NCBI RefSeq assembly: GCF_000024405.1
Contig: NC_013517.1
Coordinates: 4,123,989-4,187,988 of the forward strand
Source of the DNA: Sebaldella termitidis ATCC 33386
GTDB lineage: Bacteria; Fusobacteriota; Fusobacteriia; Fusobacteriales; Leptotrichiaceae
Direction: 5' to 3'
Length of the DNA: 64,000 nt
The notes under the pieces were generated by a model. That model searched no databases, was not told the DNA's origin, and saw only the letters and a program-made list of their open reading frames with translations. Positions 9,964 through 17,262 of the stretch are shown here, piece by piece (position 1 is the stretch's first letter; every line of letters starts with the position of its first letter). The translations under genes were made by a program, and so were the position numbers.

Positions 9964-10146
9964 TCAGTTATGATAAACAATGACTACAGAATTTCCAACA
10001 ACAACAATATGATCAATTACATACTTGTATTCTAGTAATCGAGCAAGTTGCTTCCCTGCTTCTGCAGCAGTAACTGTTGCTGAATAATAACCTGAATAGT
10101 TTATTATATTGAAAATTAAAAATAATGAAAAAATGATTTTTTTCAT
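9964..10146 (-). CDS. Small exported protein, 60 aa
   Basis: The N-terminal ~20 residues form a signal peptide (KKIIFSLFLIFNIINYSGYY). About 38 mature residues remain, ending in a hydrophobic beta-like stretch (IVVVGNSVVIVYHN). TTAGGAGGTATT directly precedes the ATG, so translation is likely despite the size. It follows the septoil-knot-like gene by 17 nt with the same ribosome-binding sequence, so the two are probably co-transcribed. I do not recognise a family. Confidence 0.6.
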   Translation of the reverse strand: MKKIIFSLFLIFNIINYSGYYSATVTAAEAGKQLARLLEYKYVIDHIVVVGNSVVIVYHN

Positions 10147-10163
10147 AATACCTCCTAATATTT

Positions 10164-10469
10164 TTATTGAACGCCAGGAAACATATTAACAAATTCAATT
10201 TTAAAGTCAGAATTTACATTTACAAATTCAACTGTAAAATCTGATAACATATCTACAAACTCCCATTTACCGCAAGAATCAGAAAACATTTTTACTTGTT
10301 CAACCTTAAGATCCGCACCACTACTAACTACCTCTACTTTAAAATCTGCCATAGATGATACAACTCTTACTTTTCCATATAATCTTTTTCCATTTAGTGT
10401 GCAATCACTACCAATGTTTCCTGAAAAAATTACTGCTCCAAATAATAAGAATATGAAAACTCTTTTCAT
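10164..10469 (-). CDS. Secreted septoil-knot-like repeat protein
   Basis: The start is set at 10469, where TTAGGAGGTATT precedes ATG; the in-frame upstream start would overlap that site. The product is 101 residues with a signal peptide ending near SGN. After a short Cys-containing segment it consists of ~11-residue units of the form (A/S)DFKVEVV, ADLKVEQV, SDFTVEFV and SDFKIEFV, with an inserted SDSCGKWEFVDM element and a final FPGV. This pattern matches what I recall of the 7(1) septoil knot family of small all-beta proteins; the family match is from memory. Cellular role is unknown. It probably forms a small operon with the next gene. Confidence 0.6.
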   Translation of the reverse strand: MKRVFIFLLFGAVIFSGNIGSDCTLNGKRLYGKVRVVSSMADFKVEVVSSGADLKVEQVKMFSDSCGKWEFVDMLSDFTVEFVNVNSDFKIEFVNMFPGVQ

Positions 10470-10507
10470 AATACCTCCTAACATTTTTTTACATTTTATA
10501 CTATAAT

Positions 10508-10524
10508 TGTGACATTTATGTGAA
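10508..10524 (-). promoter_or_regulatory. TGTGA direct-repeat site / promoter of the septoil-knot gene
   Basis: TGTGACATTTATGTGAA matches the site ahead of the FHA gene in 16 of 17 positions. On the minus strand its TTCACA could act as a -35 box for a TATAAA about 18 bp downstream, so it may be a promoter element rather than an operator. Confidence 0.35.
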
Positions 10525-10544
10525 GATAAAAAAGAAACCTGAAA

Positions 10545-10961
10545 TTAATCAGGTTCCTCATCTTTTTCATTATCCAATCTCTCAAATACTTTTCTCAAAA
10601 ATCCGGGTATCGGTACTCCCATTTCTGATATATTTTCCAGTATTGATATTCCTTCATTTGCTACTATAAACACCAACACCAGTGTTCTAAAGCTCATTCC
10701 TGTATTATCCGGTATCAAACTTGCTTTATCCAGCCAATGACCTATTAATATCATTGATAAAAACATTGTCTTCTTTACCAGACCTTTCCTGCTCTTCGTA
10801 CTGCTCACTTCACCATTATGCCATGCTTTTATCAGTCCAGTTGTAAAATCCAATACAATAAACATAAAAGCTCCCTGTATTAATATATCAAATGTTCCAA
10901 ACAGATATGTGAATATTGCTAATGTTCCTGTTGTTATTATTGTTAAATCCAATTTATTCAT
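10545..10961 (-). CDS. Phage holin (toxin-secretion/lysis holin family)
   Basis: The protein has 138 residues with three or four hydrophobic segments, including the DFTTGLIKAW loop typical of the phage holin 4 family. It would form membrane lesions that release the amidase encoded two genes upstream. A hydrophilic acidic tail (NEKDEEPD) ends it. It is the last gene of the late operon and the leftmost phage gene. Confidence 0.85.
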   Translation of the reverse strand: MNKLDLTIITTGTLAIFTYLFGTFDILIQGAFMFIVLDFTTGLIKAWHNGEVSSTKSRKGLVKKTMFLSMILIGHWLDKASLIPDNTGMSFRTLVLVFIVANEGISILENISEMGVPIPGFLRKVFERLDNEKDEEPD

Positions 10962-10974
10962 CTCCTGCTCCTTC

Positions 10975-11478
10975 CTACCACTTCACTCCTGCTTTTATTC
11001 CTACTCTGGCTTCTTCCAGTTTATTTATTTGCCCTTCCAAATATGCTTCAAGATATCCCCGATCCTTTTCGGTAATTTTCAGGTTTGTACTTGTACTGAA
11101 GGTATTGTCTGTATATTTTGTATTATTCAGTATATTATCAACTGTTTTTGATACTATTATATCTGGTATACTATTTATTACACTGTCCTTATTATTCGTA
11201 ATCATTACTTCTTTTGATACTTCAATAATATCTATTTCCGGCCATAATAATTCCAGAATAAATTTCCAGACTTTATTTTTTGTATTTCCTATTGCCCAGG
11301 CTCTTAATGTATTTAGTAATACTGCCAGTTTTATCTTATTAAGCAGATTCTTACCATAAATGTCCAAGGCTTTTACTAAATATTCTGTGATATCTTTTAA
11401 CTTCTTTTTCTTATACAGAAAATAAATTCCCACTCCTGCTATTATCAGTACTATTGATGATATTATATATATTTTCAT
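10975..11478 (-). CDS. Membrane-anchored lysis-cassette protein, unknown
   Basis: The 167-residue protein has one N-terminal transmembrane helix (about residues 3-21), then KKKK and a mostly helical soluble part. It sits between the amidase and the holin, so a role in lysis (a spanin-like or holin-accessory protein) is possible. I see no lipobox and no clear family motif. Its ATG follows an AGAGGT site, and a long hairpin lies just upstream at 11505-11542. Confidence 0.6.
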   Translation of the reverse strand: MKIYIISSIVLIIAGVGIYFLYKKKKLKDITEYLVKALDIYGKNLLNKIKLAVLLNTLRAWAIGNTKNKVWKFILELLWPEIDIIEVSKEVMITNNKDSVINSIPDIIVSKTVDNILNNTKYTDNTFSTSTNLKITEKDRGYLEAYLEGQINKLEEARVGIKAGVKW

Positions 11479-11504
11479 TTTTTATACCTCTTTCTCTTAG
11501 TTTT

Positions 11505-11542
11505 AAAGGACGGCCTTAATCGTCATTTTAAGGACACCCTTT
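11505..11542 (-). promoter_or_regulatory. Imperfect 15-bp hairpin in the lysis cassette
   Basis: The arms at 11505-11519 and 11528-11542 are inverted copies that pair at 12 of 15 positions plus wobbles, with an 8-nt loop. It lies between the amidase stop and the start of the membrane protein. It could attenuate transcription or shield the mRNA; no T-run is present. Confidence 0.4.
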
Positions 11543-11555
11543 ATTATCAATATTT

Positions 11556-12302
11556 CTAGCCCTTTATATATTCTTTTATTGCTGATACCACAGCTTTTGC
11601 TAACTCTGCCTTTTTTTCATTTCCTCTTTTGAGATCCTCGTCATTTGTAATAAAGAAACTTTCTAACATTACAAACGGAACTTTGGTATCTTTAAACATT
11701 GTCCACCCTCTTTGATTCAATGAATCAGCATTATCTAAAGGTTTTCTTCTTATTTTGATTCCCCTGTCTGGTAACCCTAAAACTCCTACCAATCCTTTTT
11801 GAATTAGTCCTGCAAGCTTTTTGCCTTTTTCACTTGTATGCCAGTACAATGTCTCTGTTCCAGAAGCTTTTATATCACTGTTTAGGTGAAAAGATAGGAT
11901 AATATCATCTTTTCCAGCTTCTTTATTTAGATCAGTAACAAGTTTTGTTATATTTGTGCTTCTTAAAACTACTTTATTTGCTATTCCAGATGCATTTAAT
12001 TCTGGAATTAAATACCTCATAACAAAGTCATGATTCCATGTAAATTCATCTACCTTTGACTTCTCATTTACAGCCCCGTAATCTCTGTATTTTTTGCCAC
12101 TTGATGTAGTTTTGGTTCCACCGTGACCTACATCAATAAGTACTTTTCCATTCCAATTAATTATTTCCTCTTTTACTTTTTCTGTAAACAGTGTCATGAA
12201 TTCCTCTGTTATTTCTCCTATTCCGGTTATTTTATAAGTGTTCCCTAATTCCTCAAATTCTACCCCTATTAATTCTTTCGGGTCTTTATATCTATGTTCC
12301 AT
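11556..12302 (-). CDS. N-acetylmuramoyl-L-alanine amidase endolysin (Amidase_3)
   Basis: The enzyme cleaves the amide bond between MurNAc and the stem peptide to lyse the host. The Amidase_3 fold spans about residues 53-248. The zinc site is visible: H60 in DVGHGG, a Glu in the NEKSKVDE segment (E80 or E85), and H139 in SFHLNS. Catalytic E214 lies in MLESFF. A 50-residue N-terminal extension has no recognised domain. No signal peptide is present, so it depends on the holin. It is 248 residues long, normal for the family. Confidence 0.9.
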   Translation of the reverse strand: MEHRYKDPKELIGVEFEELGNTYKITGIGEITEEFMTLFTEKVKEEIINWNGKVLIDVGHGGTKTTSSGKKYRDYGAVNEKSKVDEFTWNHDFVMRYLIPELNASGIANKVVLRSTNITKLVTDLNKEAGKDDIILSFHLNSDIKASGTETLYWHTSEKGKKLAGLIQKGLVGVLGLPDRGIKIRRKPLDNADSLNQRGWTMFKDTKVPFVMLESFFITNDEDLKRGNEKKAELAKAVVSAIKEYIKG

Positions 12303-12312
12303 GTTTTCCTCC

Positions 12313-13521
12313 TTAATAAAAATAACCTACTGGTTTTATTGATAATGTTACATTTCCTGTTACAAGATTTCCTGTATTTGTTATTCTGTACAAAATGAAA
12401 TTATACGGTGTAAAAAAGCCTGATAACATTATTTCTACCCTGCCATTTTTCAAATAATTTATATATTCATACATATCATAAGTCTCTGGTCTTTTTATTA
12501 TGAACTGTCTGTGTGTAGTTTCTGTAGTTCCTGATACTCCGTTTGTGGCTTTTATCATTATATTCAATACTATTTCTTTAAATACTGAAGGTATTATATC
12601 TGAATCAAAATCTGATGTTTTCAGGTACTTATTTATCATTGAGCCTGATACACTCTCGGTTACCTGTTTCTCGTTAAATCTTACATATCCTCCTGTTATT
12701 TTCCACTGTTGATAATTTAAAAAAGGTATTTTTTCTACTTCGTAGTATTCTTCTGTATCTTCATTCCAATTTAAGAGGTTTACATATCTTACTGCTCCTG
12801 TTGGCATTGTAGGACTTAATTCATCACGTGTATACTCTACTTTTACTGTTTGAAGTTCATCTTCGAAGTGCTCAAACTTTAAAAAGCCATTTCCCATATC
12901 TATATTTGGTGTTGTTGGGAATATAAAGTTATATACTTTTACCTTCTTTTTTGATTTTATTGCTTCCATAAACTTTGTATTTATTTCTTCTGTTGACAGC
13001 TCCTCACAATCTATTACCCAGTTGAGATAATCATTATCTTCTGAATTGCTTGAGTCAGCAGCTTTTTCACTACCCATTAAATAAAATTGGTAGTTATAAT
13101 ATACAAGGTCATATATTTTTCCCGGCTTTATTTCTCCGTCTTCAAATTTCCTATCATAAAGTCCTGCTAAAATGGGGTAGTTCATAGTCATTCCCATATC
13201 ATCGGTAGCATCTATCACTATATTTCCGCCCCGATTTGTTTCATTAAATACTATCTTCAAATTGGCTTCTGTATTTTGAAAATGCCATGCATTTATACCT
13301 AAAGCTTCATAAGCATGAGTGGAACCATCCGATGATCTACTTTCTACTGAAATCACTATAGGAGTTTTATTATATTCTAAATTTACTATTCTTTGTCTCA
13401 GCATGATTATGTCTGTATCTACATTTCCTGTTCCTGTTACTACATTTTTTGCAAGTGTATGTGGATATAGCTGTTCATATCCGCCATCACCCTTCTTCTT
13501 TTTTAATTTCACATTTGCCAT
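12313..13521 (-). CDS. Phage tail appendage protein (distal)
   Basis: The start is placed at 13521 (MANVKL), where AGGGTGG precedes ATG; an in-frame GTG lies 9 nt earlier. The product is about 402 residues. Its N-terminus, Lys-rich and followed by GDGGYEQLYPHT, resembles the start of the preceding gene (KRKNGAGTYDEINLKT). That suggests a shared adaptor that docks on the same tail structure. The remainder is beta-rich and unrecognised, consistent with a receptor-binding or fibre tip. It is immediately upstream of the lysis genes. Confidence 0.6.
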   Translation of the reverse strand: MANVKLKKKKGDGGYEQLYPHTLAKNVVTGTGNVDTDIIMLRQRIVNLEYNKTPIVISVESRSSDGSTHAYEALGINAWHFQNTEANLKIVFNETNRGGNIVIDATDDMGMTMNYPILAGLYDRKFEDGEIKPGKIYDLVYYNYQFYLMGSEKAADSSNSEDNDYLNWVIDCEELSTEEINTKFMEAIKSKKKVKVYNFIFPTTPNIDMGNGFLKFEHFEDELQTVKVEYTRDELSPTMPTGAVRYVNLLNWNEDTEEYYEVEKIPFLNYQQWKITGGYVRFNEKQVTESVSGSMINKYLKTSDFDSDIIPSVFKEIVLNIMIKATNGVSGTTETTHRQFIIKRPETYDMYEYINYLKNGRVEIMLSGFFTPYNFILYRITNTGNLVTGNVTLSIKPVGYFY

Positions 13522-13531
13522 ATCAACCACC

Positions 13532-13969
13532 CTACACAGTTTCTTCTATCCAGATGTCTCCTTCTTTTTGCCCCACAGGCTCTGTTGCCGATACTTTGAT
13601 GTCAACAATATTAGGTTTATTCTGAATATCTGTCCAATCAATTATCATGTCCATACTCTCAAATTCAGATATCTTTATCCAGTTACTTCCGTCATAAATG
13701 TAAGAAGCTCCGCCTGATTTTACCGTGCTATCTCCTGTAGCATCTACTACATAAGCAATTAAACCTTCTGTTGGTGTTAATGCATCCCTTGCTGTAATAT
13801 CTGCTACTACTTTTGCCCCTGCTCCACCACCTGACGGCAGACTGTCAAGAAAAGCCTGTACTGTTGTTCCATCTGTCATTTTTACCTGTTCCGCTGTTGT
13901 CTTTAAATTTATCTCATCATAAGTTCCTGCACCGTTTTTTCTTTTTAAAGTTCCTTTTTTTACTGCCAT
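13532..13969 (-). CDS. Phage tail fibre-like protein
   Basis: The start is likely at 13969 (MAVKKG), with GAGAGG upstream. The product is 145 residues. An N-terminal adaptor-like segment (KRKNGAGTYDEINLKTTAEQ) is followed by a Gly-rich linker (SGGGAGAK), a region with ARDALTPTEG and GASYIYDGSNWIKI, and an SATEPVGQKEGDIWIEE ending. Sequences of this type are common in short tail fibre or collar proteins. It lies between the BppU-like gene and the larger appendage gene. Confidence 0.6.
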   Translation of the reverse strand: MAVKKGTLKRKNGAGTYDEINLKTTAEQVKMTDGTTVQAFLDSLPSGGGAGAKVVADITARDALTPTEGLIAYVVDATGDSTVKSGGASYIYDGSNWIKISEFESMDMIIDWTDIQNKPNIVDIKVSATEPVGQKEGDIWIEETV

Positions 13970-13983
13970 TATAATCATCCTCT

Positions 13984-14445
13984 CTAATCTTCTAATTCTA
14001 TTTTATAGTCTTTCCAATCCCCTATATTCTCTACACTATCAATTAAATCTGTGAGAACATTAAATTCATCTGTTGCCTTTATAGATTCGTTTAAATCCTT
14101 TGTTGATTTTACATGGAATACAAATTCCTGAAAGGTAAGCCTCTTATTTCCCTCATAAACTTGTACTAATACACTTACTTTCCCTCCCTCAGTTATCTCA
14201 TTTCCCTTAAAATTATATACTAATACACCGTCTATATCTTTTATCTCACATTCTCCCACCACCACAGCCCCTGACATCTTTGTTACTGTCAATGTTGCTG
14301 TTTTCCCTGTCAAATCGAACGGCATACCATGCTTTCGCAAATTAATTGTTAATGGATATACTTCACTATCTCCCTGAACATACAAAATATTTGTATGCTT
14401 TATATTGTCAAATAATTCTAAATCAACTGAATATTCTTTTCTCAT
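13984..14445 (-). CDS. BppU-like baseplate upper protein, N-terminal-domain type
   Basis: The 153-residue protein has the layout of the BppU N-terminal domain (DUF2479): a QGDSEVYPLTINLRKHGMPF start, a DLTGKTATLTVTK strand pair, and VYEGNKRLTFQEFVFHV near the end. In lactococcal phages this domain fixes receptor-binding proteins to the baseplate. Here it stands alone without a C-terminal extension. It lies among other tail appendage genes. Confidence 0.65.
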   Translation of the reverse strand: MRKEYSVDLELFDNIKHTNILYVQGDSEVYPLTINLRKHGMPFDLTGKTATLTVTKMSGAVVVGECEIKDIDGVLVYNFKGNEITEGGKVSVLVQVYEGNKRLTFQEFVFHVKSTKDLNESIKATDEFNVLTDLIDSVENIGDWKDYKIELED

Positions 14446-14457
14446 TTCCTCTCCTTC

Positions 14458-15747
14458 CTACTGCAAAGTATTTATTACTGAACCTTTGTAGACATAACTA
14501 TTATTTTTCTTCAATGTTATTGTTTCGCCTTTAGGCACTATTATTGTTAATTCCGAGTATGTCAGTTCTGCTTTTACTGTTTCCGAACCGGATATCAAAA
14601 TTATTTCTTTTTTCCCTTCAATATTTCTGAAATTCAAATTTTTTAATACTTTTATTCTTTTATCTGAGTAACTGTCTGCAGTTATAGTAATATCTTCAAG
14701 TACCATAAACTGAATATTTACCTCATTCACCTGATTACCCACCGAGTTTTTAAAACTCAATAATCGTATCTTGTCAACTTCAATATCTGATAGATAGTAA
14801 TCAAGATTTACAGGTATATATGATAATACTGAATTATGGAATATGATTGTGACATTAAAATCTGTAATTGGTATCAAATATCTAAATGAATATGTCTGCG
14901 AACCTATAAGCTCTGCTTCAACATTCGCTCTAAGAACATAATTCGAACTATAGTCGGCATTACAAACTACTGATATCTCACAATCTCCAGTTTCATTGAA
15001 ATTATATCTGACCATCATGGGACAAGCTGAGGTATTATACATAGGTGTTCTGTTTCCATCTATTCTGCTCCACTTCCCCATAGCCTCACGTTCTGATATT
15101 ATCAATTCTTTATTTTCTCCTATAAATACTGTAAGTTTTGGTAAGAACAATTTGTAGTACTCCATTGTCTCTGTTATATAGCTGCTTTTAAAATCCGTTT
15201 TGTAATATTCTATATTTAAATTTGTAGATAATTCTATACATTCTGAAAACAGCATGCATATATACATTAAATTTTTAGCACCATATCCTGTTGGTTTTCC
15301 TGTAATATATGCTTTTACTTTTTCTAATGTCACAGGTAGTTCAAAACCTAGTTCTTCAAGTGAAGAATCTACGTTAAATTTCTCATAACCTGATAAAGCA
15401 TTATATTTATCCAGTGTTAACAGACATTTTTCATCAATTTCAGATTTTGGTATTACTTTCTTATATAATACATAATATCCCATCTCTTTAGGTGGATAAT
15501 AAGTATACATTCCGCCCCCTGTATTTCCGCCACTACTGTTATCTATTTTTTCTTCCAGTTCCTCTATTTTTATATCTCTTTTAGCAAGCTCTATATCTAC
15601 CTGCCCTGCTAATTCCAGAAGCTTACTTCTCTCAAGCTTATCAAGCTCATAGTATTCTTTTACTTTTATTTTAGCTTCGCTGTCATAGTTAGCTGTTGTT
15701 ACATCTCCTACTGTAAAGCCTTTATTTATGTCATCCTTTATACTCAT
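14458..15747 (-). CDS. Phage tail appendage protein, unknown
   Basis: The 429-residue protein has an N-terminal charged helix predicted as coiled coil (about 15-70) and a SSGGNTGGG linker near residue 70. A long beta-rich body with many Tyr and Asn residues follows. The helix-linker-beta plan fits a trimeric tail fibre or receptor-binding protein. It abuts the next gene upstream with no gap (start 15747, previous stop 15748), so the genes are translationally coupled. I recognise no family. Confidence 0.5.
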   Translation of the reverse strand: MSIKDDINKGFTVGDVTTANYDSEAKIKVKEYYELDKLERSKLLELAGQVDIELAKRDIKIEELEEKIDNSSGGNTGGGMYTYYPPKEMGYYVLYKKVIPKSEIDEKCLLTLDKYNALSGYEKFNVDSSLEELGFELPVTLEKVKAYITGKPTGYGAKNLMYICMLFSECIELSTNLNIEYYKTDFKSSYITETMEYYKLFLPKLTVFIGENKELIISEREAMGKWSRIDGNRTPMYNTSACPMMVRYNFNETGDCEISVVCNADYSSNYVLRANVEAELIGSQTYSFRYLIPITDFNVTIIFHNSVLSYIPVNLDYYLSDIEVDKIRLLSFKNSVGNQVNEVNIQFMVLEDITITADSYSDKRIKVLKNLNFRNIEGKKEIILISGSETVKAELTYSELTIIVPKGETITLKKNNSYVYKGSVINTLQ

Positions 15748-16344
15748 TTAAAAATCTCCTTCCATTGCCACAAAGTTAACTAACAAATCTTTTATTTCTG
15801 CAGGAGTTGTAAAAATTGTTATATTTGAAAGTGTTCCTCCGTAACTTCTCCCAAACTGCTGAATAACTACTGCCCCGTTTTGTTGTGTCGGGTTAAAATA
15901 ACTTGCTGTGTACCCTGCAATCTTTTCCACTCTACTTCCAGCATGCTCTACAAACAAATTACCGTTTGCATAAGCTCTATGTCCTTCTACACCTAAAGTT
16001 CCTGCATTATTATAAGTATAATTAACCCCGTAAAACTGACCTGAATAGATTGTTATCCATTCCGCATTAGGATCCACATTCATATCTGGAAGCCTTATTG
16101 CATTACTGTAATCATATCCTACAAGCCGGCAGATAATCTGATATTTATTATCGCCAAGAGGAATTGCTTCAGCATAATATCGCGTTTTGGTGAAGTCAGG
16201 TAAGTAAGAGTACATATCTAAAAATATCTGTTCATTTTCCCATGGAACTCCTCCCGTAAGACTTCTTAAATCTAAGACTGTTCCACTTTGTATAGTTCCT
16301 TCCACAAACTTTTTCATTTGTCTAAATGCAATCCAATCACCCAT
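15748..16344 (-). CDS. Phage tail appendage protein, paralogue A
   Basis: The 198-residue protein begins MGDWIAFRQMKKFVEGTIQ and contains a LRSLTGGVPWENE motif. The neighbouring gene upstream begins MGNWEKKTVLIKRKM and has a LSDLTDGLAWGDH motif at the same place, so the two look like tandem paralogues. A Gly- and Tyr-rich beta body with GAVVIQQFGRSYGG follows. Function is probably structural, in the tail tip or receptor contact. Confidence 0.55.
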   Translation of the reverse strand: MGDWIAFRQMKKFVEGTIQSGTVLDLRSLTGGVPWENEQIFLDMYSYLPDFTKTRYYAEAIPLGDNKYQIICRLVGYDYSNAIRLPDMNVDPNAEWITIYSGQFYGVNYTYNNAGTLGVEGHRAYANGNLFVEHAGSRVEKIAGYTASYFNPTQQNGAVVIQQFGRSYGGTLSNITIFTTPAEIKDLLVNFVAMEGDF

Positions 16345-16346
16345 AG

Positions 16347-16958
16347 TTACACCTCATAAGCTAAAACATTCGTTGTTCCGGCTATTTCATTTCTGGTTTT
16401 TACAAATTTACTAAAAGATATATCTGCTCTTGTTGTGGTATATATTTGTCCTGTTTGTGGTATTAACTGTACCTTTACATTTCCTGTGACATAATCTGTT
16501 GCAGGAACCTTTAGAGTATTTGATATACTAAAACTTGTATTATTGAATACCTGATTTAGAAGCCAGTATTCATCATTCACCAATACTAATACCTGTAGCG
16601 GTGGAATACAGTCATGCACAGCTATGTAGATCGATATTCCTCCAAAATTTACTTCATTTACAATAGTGTGAATTGCTCCGAATCCTGTATAAGGAATAGA
16701 GTAATTTCGTACTATTCCCTCACTTATTACTCCCTGTCTCCATATTCTCGTATAATAGGTATCATGACCGGTTCTCACTACTTCGCATTCAGTAGAAAAA
16801 GTATCATATCCATGTTCCATATTAGTTATGCCTGCCCTCACAACATGATCTCCCCAAGCTAATCCATCAGTCAAATCTGAAAGTTTAAATTGTATTCCGG
16901 TTGATATTGGAAACATTTTTCTTTTAATTAGTACTGTTTTCTTTTCCCAGTTTCCCAT
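16347..16958 (-). CDS. Phage tail appendage protein, paralogue B
   Basis: The start is set at 16958 (MGNWEKK) because AAGGAGAGAAAC precedes that ATG; the longer reading from 17006 would run into the preceding gene. The product is 203 residues, beta-rich, with the MGxW start and LTDGLAWG motif shared with the next gene. It follows the 97-aa gene by 10 nt. Confidence 0.55.
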   Translation of the reverse strand: MGNWEKKTVLIKRKMFPISTGIQFKLSDLTDGLAWGDHVVRAGITNMEHGYDTFSTECEVVRTGHDTYYTRIWRQGVISEGIVRNYSIPYTGFGAIHTIVNEVNFGGISIYIAVHDCIPPLQVLVLVNDEYWLLNQVFNNTSFSISNTLKVPATDYVTGNVKVQLIPQTGQIYTTTRADISFSKFVKTRNEIAGTTNVLAYEV

Positions 16959-16968
16959 GTTTCTCTCC

Positions 16969-17262
16969 TTAATTATATTCAAATACCTGATAATTGAATT
17001 TTGCATTACAGTTAAGTGGTTTTAGGTCAAATACTACTTTACCGTTTTCAATTCTCTTTGTTGTACTTATTGCTCCCTCTGTCAGTCTTGTTGATTCGAG
17101 CATTATGGGATTTACTATTATATTTGTATTTGAAGCATTTGTTGAATTAGTATAGACGGTTAAAGTTTCAAGATTTTTTAAATATACAGGACTTGTATTT
17201 CTTATTGATATTGTTGTTATTGCTACTCTGTACCAACTACCCGTGCTAGGGAGACCTCTCAT
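16969..17262 (-). CDS. Small tail-tip-associated protein, 97 aa
   Basis: Its ATG lies inside the last codons of the tail-tip gene (17-nt overlap, different frame), pointing to translational coupling. The sequence is Thr/Asn-rich beta-type (STGSWYRVAITTISIRNTSP, then VYLKNLETLTVYTNSTNASN). It may be a detached C-terminal extension of the tail tip or a small fibre protein. No family was recognised. Confidence 0.5.
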   Translation of the reverse strand: MRGLPSTGSWYRVAITTISIRNTSPVYLKNLETLTVYTNSTNASNTNIIVNPIMLESTRLTEGAISTTKRIENGKVVFDLKPLNCNAKFNYQVFEYN

